Shown here: positions 56,922 through 64,000 of the stretch, one piece after another
How the letters are laid out: the number at the start of each line of letters is the position of its first letter
Numbering within the stretch: position 1 is the stretch's first letter
From: Dryococelus australis
Lineage: Eukaryota > Arthropoda > Insecta > Phasmatodea > Phasmatidae
NCBI GenBank assembly: GCA_029891345.1
Contig: CM056993.1
Location: forward strand, 223,953,924 to 224,017,923
DNA length: 64,000 bases
Reading direction: 5' to 3'
Notes under the pieces: generated by a model
The model's database searches: none
Told to the model about the DNA's origin: nothing
What the model saw: the letters and a program-made list of their open reading frames with translations, nothing else
Translations under genes and position numbers: made by a program

Positions 56922-57150
56922 TAGGCCGTTCATGGTAAAGTGAGCACTTTTTTAATTTGGTTCATCAGACATAATAACCAATTAACACATTTCATTGAGG
57001 CCTCGGACGTTTGGTTTTGGGCATGGTGAATGTATACACTTTGTCTATTATTCACAGAGCAGGGTTTACAAGTGGTGGGTGGGTATAAATTTGTTGAAAT
57101 AAAAAAGAAACTAAGGCTTTAAAAGTGCTCACTTTACCGTGAACGGCTTA
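56922..57150. mobile_element. 229-bp MITE with TA target duplication
   Basis: The terminal inverted repeats are about 34 bp: left TAGGCCGTTCATGGTAAAGT followed by GAGCACTTTTTTAA, and right, in reverse complement, TAAGCCGTTCACGGTAAAGT followed by GAGCACTTTTAAA. TA flanks both ends (56,920-56,921 and 57,151-57,152). No coding capacity. A TA duplication points to Tc1/mariner-superfamily mobilisation, but the terminal sequence is not the common CAGT type, so the family is not certain. It sits exactly where the second gypsy element's gag ends. Confidence 0.82.
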
Positions 57151-57152
57151 TA

Positions 57153-58199
57153 AGGAACGACGCACCTCTAACGTGTGCCACATTTCCCAGTCCTAAACCA
57201 TTCACCACATCTGCGAAAACCCACCAAAACATCTCGGCACCACCATCTGCACCATGAGTAAAGCCAGTGTAGCAAGTGTGCGTTTTGAGTATGATCCGAA
57301 TAGGCGTGCTTTAAAGTATGTATACTAGTGTTTTTGTTTGTGTTTCTCCCGTGGCCCTAAAGTGTTTATTTTTGTTTTTATAGTTTTCTCAGTGTTAATA
57401 TGTGTATAAGATATTTCTCATGTAATTTTCTCTACCCATGCAGATGTCATGTTATTGTTTATGTTCGCATGACCACGTGGTCTTGAACACGCAGCACCGT
57501 GTGCACCGTTGGGACGTCAACAGAACACATGTCATTGTGTTCCCAGCCAGTTAATCACCCTTGCTATTTAGTGCTATGATTTTGTATTATTTTTTGAGGG
57601 TTTGCTGTGTTTTATTTTGGTTATATGATATTTTTTATCACCAGAGTGTTGACATACGCAGGGTGCAAAATTTAAACAAACCGCACAACCACGTGGTAAG
57701 ACTCCACACATGTGGAATATTCATGTGGCAATTGTCTTTAGTATTTTATTGTGTGCGCTTACTTATATTGATTTAATTTATTATTATTCTGACATGAACA
57801 ATATCAAGGACAGTATGATACTGGAGAAAAACCAGTATTCCCATTACGTGGATTACAAACCAAGGAAACTTTTGATGTAACGCATTGCCATGTGCCAGAA
57901 AGCTGCCGAATAATAATAAGTATTTTTTTATATAAAATATTTCATACAGGATATTTTGATTGTGTTGAATGTGTAAAATAAGTGATGTGGAAATGAATGC
58001 AGAATAAGGCCGTGCCCGGGAAACCGTAAGGCACCAGAATAAGTTTAGGGTCCCTTACGTGGTAAGATTATGTTTATGTTTTTACATATTTAATTTTCCT
58101 GTATACTGAATTGTACCTTACAGTGTTGTGTTCATATGTAATCATATCCATCTAGGGTCACATTCATCCCTTTCATTTCACTTTATCATGTTAAAATAA
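57153..58199. other. Intergenic DNA, possibly gypsy leader remnants
   Basis: No gag or other domain is recognised. Two extended E-box palindromes (gaccacgtggtc near 57,471 and ccacgtgg near 57,688) lie here. The short plus-strand frame beginning MSKASVASVRFEYDPNRRAL at about 57,254 ends after 24 codons and is not supported as an exon. Confidence 0.4.
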
Positions 58200-58880
58200 G
58201 TTGTTGGTCACATGATACGATGGCAGAAGTTGGAGTCGGAAGGCGGCAGTCCGCCACCACGTTAGTCAGTCACCTCTTGGTTACCACGTGAGACGGTTGT
58301 GTAGTGTGCCCTCCCCGGGCACTTCATGACTTTGATACGAATAATTGTGTTTGCGATAGTTTCCATGTAATTAACTGGAACCTTTGTTTTGTTTTAGCCT
58401 AGGGAGTGAGCCGTCTCACAGTCCGGTCCATTTGTATATGGCCGGGACATAATTACTTAAATTTCATGTAGGCATTTTTGCCACCTTTTTCTCTGTGCTA
58501 GTGTGTACCCTGCTATAACGGGACAAATGTGTTTGTGCTCTTTGGAGGTCAATTGAAATAAGTAAGTATGCTCACATACTCGCTTTATTATTTCAACAGT
58601 CACTTCTTGACAGTGTAGCCAGTAATCGTACTTATATTTTTCACAAGGCTTAAGGCAGCCTATAACTCTCTCTATACCAGGTATTTTGGAGTATATAAAA
58701 GATAAATGGTGCAACTTTATACAACTTTTGCAATGAGACGTCGGACATAGAGGGGGACACATGTAGGCCATCAGCCACACGACCCAACTATACTTGTGCT
58801 CTCCACTGAGAACGCTGGCGGCCTCGGACAACTATGGTAGTATTTAAAAAATCCCACCCACGTAATATTTTTCTCCTCGA
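58200..58880 (-). repeat. Putative 5' LTR of second gypsy element
   Basis: It shares ordered blocks with 53,160-53,815 in the same orientation, notably the palindromic cagtccggtcc/ggccggg core at about 58,410-58,445 and the cgccagc...gagcacaag block at 58,793-58,822. With internal gag missing and low similarity, the LTR call remains tentative. Confidence 0.38.
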
Positions 58881-59379
58881 TGGTCCAGCCAGTCACATCA
58901 AGTGGCGCCGCAACTAGCGTGGCTTTTGCTACCCCCAAGAGGTTTTCCAACTAGTGTGGTGTATTCCTACATCAACTATTTTTGGTACTATTTATCCTTG
59001 TAACCAAATTCAAACATTTCCCACAAAATTTATTTTTCAAATCACCTTTGTGCGCCATTTGTGATTACATGTGCCCACATAAATCACTCTCCTTTGACTG
59101 TAATGGCCCCAGTATCACTAGTGACTATTTTCCTGCAACTACTACGCAAGATCTGCGAAGAACAGATGAGGAAAGGGCCTTCAGATACCGCAAGAAAGGA
59201 ATTTGTTGCCAAATCGCCATTGGAGGGAAAGTGTGGAAAGACAGCCATCTTGGAACATGTCTTCTTCATGAGCACGAGGCCATGACATCACCCAACCACC
59301 ATCTTGGATACATGACTGGCTGAGAGAAAGCGCACCATCTGCTGCCACCCCTCCTTCCACATTGCATCATGCCTGCAGG

Positions 59380-60600
59380 AACCACCCCTAAGGACAACCA
59401 CACCACGTATACAACAGCGTATGCCTGGACTTAAACAAATGACAAGCCAATAACTTTGTGCGAAAATGCTTCAGATCTGCCACAAAACCCAGTCCATTCT
59501 TACTCGTGGATTTGTGCAGAGATTCGTGCATCTGTGAGGACTCAACATCAGTACAAAGACTTTGGGACACAGTGAGCGAAGTCAACATCGAGCTGCAATC
59601 CGATGCACTGCACCAGTGCTGGCGGACCGGATGACCTGTGCACTCACTGTTTCCGGCCACGACAAACCAGGGGATTTGTCAACCCAGTCTGCATACCAAA
59701 CTTGTGTACCTGTGATGTAGAGCAACTGAGTCTGTCACTGTCAATGTCGAGGTTTAGAAGAAATCTCTGGAAATGCACCAATTACGCCATGTGCGATGGG
59801 GCAGGAGCCCCTACCCTCACATGCACACAATGCTGGAGACTGTAACTTGAGCAGTGTGTCACACCACAGTAGCTTGTGATGCAGCGAGATGAATTTTACA
59901 TCAACTGCGCGAGGTTCCAAACAATTATGAATGAGAGCCTGCGGCCAACAGAACAAAAGAGTTTCGCAATTACCTGCTCGCCAACTGCCGAGGACAGAAG
60001 TAACGGGATGGGACGAGATGCGGGAACAACACATGCCACTGTTGACACTGCCACGCATACCAACCTGCATGGTGCACGCGGGGATGGCACAACCAGCCAC
60101 ACCCCCGCTTGTTACACACTGTTACTCCGAGAACCACACCAGTTTGGGATACAGAACAGTTGACAGCACCGGAGTTTATGTACAAATGAAGATGAAGGAG
60201 AAGGTCCTGTTCCCCAACTACTCCAGCAAGGTTTCAATCCCTTCCGGGGTATACTGGATGCTCCAATGAAGATCCTGCCACTTTTCTATGTGATTGTGAA
60301 AACAGGATGTCCAGATATGGAGTCGACCTTGAAGATTGGCCGAATTCTATCGGTGAACATTTTGGAGGAGACATATGCTTGTGGTGGCGAGGCGTGAACC
60401 GCTACGGGATCTCGTCGTACAAAACATTGCTGCCACGCCACCTGGCGAACTTGTTTCCTTCAATGTACATGACGTGTTAAAAGAGGTACACACTGCACAA
60501 GAAAATTGCCCAGATGCAGTGCAAAGCCGGCAATACTGTGCCACATATTACACACAACACTGGAGGGTAGTGGACAGAAAAATGCAAAACAAACCACCTG
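59380..60600 (+). pseudogene. Third retroelement: upstream coding remnant
   Basis: Plus-strand frames at 59,603-59,845 carry paired cysteines (DLCTHCF, NLCTCD, LWKCTNYAMCDGAGAP, LTCTQCW) reminiscent of zinc-binding modules. Near 60,270-60,400 a frame reads MKILPLFYVIVKTGCPDMES and TLKIGRILSVNILEE. Both are on the strand and upstream of the integrase at 60,605. No RT or RNase H block was found between, so the pol centre appears deleted or too decayed to see. The identity of the upstream protein is unknown. Confidence 0.35.
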
Positions 60601-60604
60601 GTAA

Positions 60605-61711
60605 TTGTGCGCAGTGGCGGACGTATGTACCGAGAGAGAGAGACAGCAACTTGTGTTAAAGTATGCACATGACAATTTGGAGCATGGATACCCGGGATCC
60701 GAGCAAACACGAAGGAACGTGCAGAAATTTTTTCACAGGCAAGGGATTCAGGGAAATGCCAGGAAATTTGTACAGAGCTGCATCAAATTTAACACCCGTA
60801 AGCCACGGAGAGCAGACAGTGAAGCTCCACAACAGCCAAAGCTGCCAACCGAGCCATTCAAAACAGTAGCTATCGACATTATGGGCCGCTACCCACGTAC
60901 AAAAACTGGGAAGATATTTCTTGTTGTTGCCACGGATCTGTTCACTCTCGTTGGTCTGAGGCATTTCCAGTCAGCAACGTTCATGAACACACAGTTGCAC
61001 AAGTAATGCAGAACGAGTTTTTCTCAAGGTGGGGACACCCAAAGTATTTGTTGACAGACAATGGAATACAGTTTGTAGGGTGAAAATGGATGGAGTTCTG
61101 TACCAGGTGGGGAACAGAACACCGTACCACCCCAGGGCTAACCCAACCGAGACACGTAACCAAGGCGTCAAAATCCAATTACGTGTCGGTAAGGCGAGGC
61201 TCATACTAGGTGGGCCGAATTGATCCGTAGGTGATGTTTTGCCTACGGAATAGAGTGAACGCGGCAACCGGGAAAACACCTGCCGAGATGGTACAATGTC
61301 GCTAACTCCGTGCCCCCCGGAGCACCCCGCGAATACCCGCTCAGACCACCTGAACAAATTGCTGAACACCAGGCACAAATACATGAAGAAGCCAGGGCGA
61401 ACCAGCTCAGTTATGTGTGGGTACCGGATAGCAAGAGGCCGCCACCCGAACTCGTACCCGGGATGTACGTAGATGTACAAGAAAACCCGTTATCGGCCGG
61501 GGCGAAGAAGTACTGTGCTGGACTGGCACCTAGATGGACAGGGCCAGTGAGAGTGGTGGAAAAGATGGGAAATCCCACGTATTTAGTGAAGTTGGGACCC
61601 AGATGTGTCACGAAACGGCACCATGATGACCTGCAGATGGCCCGACCGCCTGTAAGGAAGAGATGCCCAGTACTGCAGCGAGTTCGGAGAATTTTTCCAC
61701 GGAGTACATAG
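60605..61711 (+). pseudogene. pol: Third gypsy-like element: integrase
   Basis: The frame from 60,605 (133 codons) has an HHCC-type module (HDNLEHGYPGSEQTRRNVQK, then CIKFNTRKPRR, with one Cys of the pair lost). It then has the core FKTVAIDIMGRYPRTKTGKI with the first Asp and FLVVATDLFT. The next part, in another frame, has LLTDNGIQFVG with the second Asp, interrupted by a stop. The Glu is in YHPRANPTETRNQGVKIQLR near 61,120-61,185. A C-terminal GPY/F-like region is in the frame 61,310-61,711 (RWTGPVRVVEKMGNPTYLVK), with a basic end. At least three frame changes. Gypsy-type by the NPTE..NQ wording. Confidence 0.8.
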
Positions 61712-61729
61712 GGAAATGTCAGCATGGAC

Positions 61730-63225
61730 ACTGAAGAGAACACCACTAACACGAGACGCCTTTCAGAGGCTTTCCAGTTTCCGCAGGGGAAAGCCTAGTA
61801 GAGCAAGAATTTGAAAGGATTTTGGGGAAAATAGTAGAGCAGTGAGTGTAACGTCAAGTGTCAACAAATCGGAACACAGCACTCGCAAGAGGCGAGCCGA
61901 GTCACCATCGCGTACCCACATTATTGTTCCTGCCTACACCCCTACCCCTGCAAACACTGAAGAAACCGACGACCTCCGAGGCCATGATTTCTTTACCCTC
62001 AATCGGCAACCAGCCAGGCAGAGCCCGTCAGAGCAACGTTACATTGTTCGCACCGTCTTGGCCTTCGAGGGAGGGGTCATTTGACACCAGCCAACAGCCA
62101 GCGGCACTAAAGCCCATGATAGCGCTCACCACGCACGTGTCACATGTCCCGCACGTGCGCAAAGAGGCCAATAGTTTTTAACTTTCGTATAAATTTTATT
62201 TTCAGTCTAAAATGTGTCCGATTGTATTTCCAGTGTTCAATGTGTCTTAAAATGTGTTTGTTACTATTTTTAATTGTTTTGTTATAAAATTGTAAGTGCC
62301 CATGGCGCCGAGATTATGAACACTTAATATTCCGGCTTGAACGCTGTCATAAAGAGCGACTGAAATAATATGTAAATCCATAAGAAAATTATAAAAATAT
62401 AAAACAGTAATTAATTTAATTTGTGCCATTTTTTTTTTTACAATAAATAATATTTCACTCGGCGTGCATAGCACTTCCGCTTATGTCAAACCCATAGGCG
62501 GCCATGGTAGATCCATGCAACGCTTGTCTCTGGCAATCTGTCGAGGAGAGCTGGCGAGTTAAGACACTCTCACATACGCATTACAACTTTTGTTCATTGA
62601 TTAAGGTTTCCGTAGTCAGTTTAGTTTACCAGTTATAATTTACTTGCGTACATTTTGCCAGACATTTTCCCCAGCATTATGCTTCCGCTTTACAGATTTA
62701 TTGCGCTCTTGTGGTATTTTTAACTTAATCGAGGAGGAGAAAGATATCGGAGAGGTTACTCTACCTGCGCAAATTTCATCAGACACCAGCCACCTATGTT
62801 TGTGGCGTTTCATTGTAATTTCTGCATTATTGCTACGCGCAATTTCAAGGGCTTTGTTTTTATTTATGTATTTTAGGGAAATTTTTCGTGTTTGAATATT
62901 TTGCGGCAACATCACGTATTACCACGTCGCCGACCGACGCCAAGTCTTTGTATCTGCCATCGTTGTGTTTGGGAGCTTATTTGTGTAACATCGTATGTGC
63001 AGTATTTATTTCAGGGTTCTATGTCAATTTTATTCAGGATTCAATGAATTTTTCATGTGAATTGATGCAGTTTGTACTTAACCACGCGGTCAAGTCAATG
63101 TTTGATTTTACAGCCATCAGGCATGTTACAAGTCTGTATCCACATAAATCTTAAAGAGAATAATTTTCTCATCAAGAATAATCATATGTCTGAATTTAAT
63201 TTGCTCTTTCCACGTAGCGAAACAT
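61730..63225. other. Intergenic DNA, no gene recognised
   Basis: It includes overlapping frames of 80-107 codons on the plus strand at 61,842-62,181 and 83-91 codons on opposite strands at 62,640-62,915. The minus frame there is Lys/Arg-rich and ends next to a possible splice donor (caa/gtaaat), but no family or splice partner is seen. A purine-rich stretch (cgcaggggaaagcc) at about 61,783 could be a polypurine tract of the third element. Confidence 0.4.
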
Positions 63226-64000
63226 TTTACAACAAACCAGAGTCCCAGCACCAGCAAGGGAGTAAATCCCCAAAACAGTAATTCAATGGCACGCCTGCAA
63301 TAATTTTGAGGTGGTGATGCAAAATGTCACACATCAGCGAAGCTTGGAGTTCCCCACAAATGATTTTAAGCGTAGCCCCCTCCCAAGGTAAATAATTGTA
63401 CTAGCGTAGCCAAACATTATGCATCAAGCCAGAGTCCCAGGCCCAGCAGGGGAATAAATCCCCAAAACAGTGATTCAAGGCGTGCTGGCAATTTTTTTGA
63501 GGTGGTGACGTGAAGCGTCACGCATCAACGAAGCTTGGAGTTTCCACACAAATGATTTTCAAGCATAGCCCCCTTGCACTTAAAAATTCTGTACAAACGT
63601 AGCCAAACATTATGCACCAAGCCAAAGTACCAGCCCCAGCAGGGGAGTAAATCCCCAAAACAGTGATTCAATGGCACGCCGGCAATAATTTTGAGGTGGT
63701 AATGCGAAGCGTCACACATCAGCGAAGCTTGGAGTTTCCCACAAATGATTTTCAAGTGGAAAATTACTGTACAAGCGTAGCCAATCATTATGCATCGAAC
63801 CAGAGTCCCACCCCCAGCACGGGAGTAAATCCCCAAATCAGTGATTCCAAGCATGCTGGCAATATTTTTGAGGTGGTGATGCAAAGTGTCGCACATCAGC
63901 GAAGCTTGGAGTTTCTGCACAAACGATTTTCAAGCGTAGTCCCCTCACAAGGAAAATTTCTGTACAAGCGTAGCCAAACATTATGCACCAAATCAGATTC
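63225..64000. repeat. ~190-bp satellite, four units, open at window end
   Basis: The gaagcttggag landmark recurs at 63,339, 63,530, 63,724 and 63,901, giving periods of about 191, 194 and 177 bp. Each unit also carries gaggtggtgatgc, gcgtagcc, aaacattatgca(t/c)caa, ccagagtcccag and gggga(g)taaatccccaaa. The 131-codon minus frame at 63,525-63,920 reads across units and has no domain; it is a by-product. The array continues beyond 64,000. Confidence 0.93.

Noticed and set aside
57254..57330. Short plus frame with VRFEYDPNRRAL, reminiscent of ribosomal protein L2 (EYDPNR)
   Set aside because: Only about 24 codons before a stop, no continuation or clear splice partner, and the match is a single short motif.
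62640..62915. Possible first exon of a host gene on the minus strand with a basic protein
   Set aside because: A plus frame of the same length overlaps, no family is recognised and no partner exon or promoter can be shown.

Overview
This is repeat-dense, non-coding eukaryotic nuclear DNA with no convincing intact host gene. The element mix points to an animal, most likely an arthropod with a large genome: Ty3/gypsy retrotransposons, a PIF/Harbinger element with a MADF partner, a pogo/CENPB-type HTH fragment, a Polinton/adintovirus-like element, a TA-flanked MITE and several satellites. The species cannot be named from the sequence.

Layout. (1) 1-2.93 kb: no gene; a long AT microsatellite. 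(2) 2.94-18.77 kb: a large inverted repeat with arms of about 2.3 and 2.8 kb. Each arm carries a tRNA-Leu(UAA)-like sequence and a decayed zinc-finger coding fragment. Between the arms lie a foldback element, a 25-bp minisatellite and a complete 9.4-kb Ty3/gypsy element on the minus strand (6,163-15,569). That element has about 764-bp LTRs, a GTCT target duplication, a tRNA-Leu-type primer site and a polypurine tract; its genes are broken. (3) 18.2-21.75 kb: minus-strand remnants of a C2HC zinc-finger array and a piece resembling the N-terminal region of Polinton/adintovirus-type B DNA polymerases. (4) 21.8-30.2 kb: a 120-bp repeat, then very AT-rich DNA with unidentified coding-like scraps.

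(5) 30.3-42.66 kb: a Russian-doll insertion. A PIF/Harbinger element (MADF protein and DDE transposase) is split by a 10.8-kb Polinton/adintovirus-like element at 31,453-42,284. The inner element has inverted terminal repeats of about 350-390 bp. It holds a truncated B-type DNA polymerase, a retroviral-type integrase, a repetitive fibre-like protein, an adenain-like protease with a core/minor-capsid-like partner, a phospholipase-A2-like protein and a candidate capsid protein. All are inactivated by stops and frameshifts. (6) 42.9-43.1 kb: a pogo/CENPB-type HTH fragment, then mostly featureless DNA with a hairpin-bearing duplication at 44.9-45.2 kb. (7) 53.2-58.9 kb: a second gypsy element (minus strand), truncated in gag, next to a 229-bp MITE. 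(8) 59.4-61.7 kb: a third gypsy remnant (plus strand) with a recognisable integrase. (9) 63.2-64.0 kb: a roughly 190-bp satellite that runs off the end of the window.

Functionally this is a graveyard. Each system once moved itself: reverse transcriptase plus integrase for the gypsy elements, transposase plus DNA-binding partner for Harbinger, polymerase plus integrase plus capsid genes for the Polinton. None looks able to act now. The main value of the window is its insertion chronology and the unusual tRNA-bearing inverted repeat associated with zinc-finger/polymerase-like fragments.
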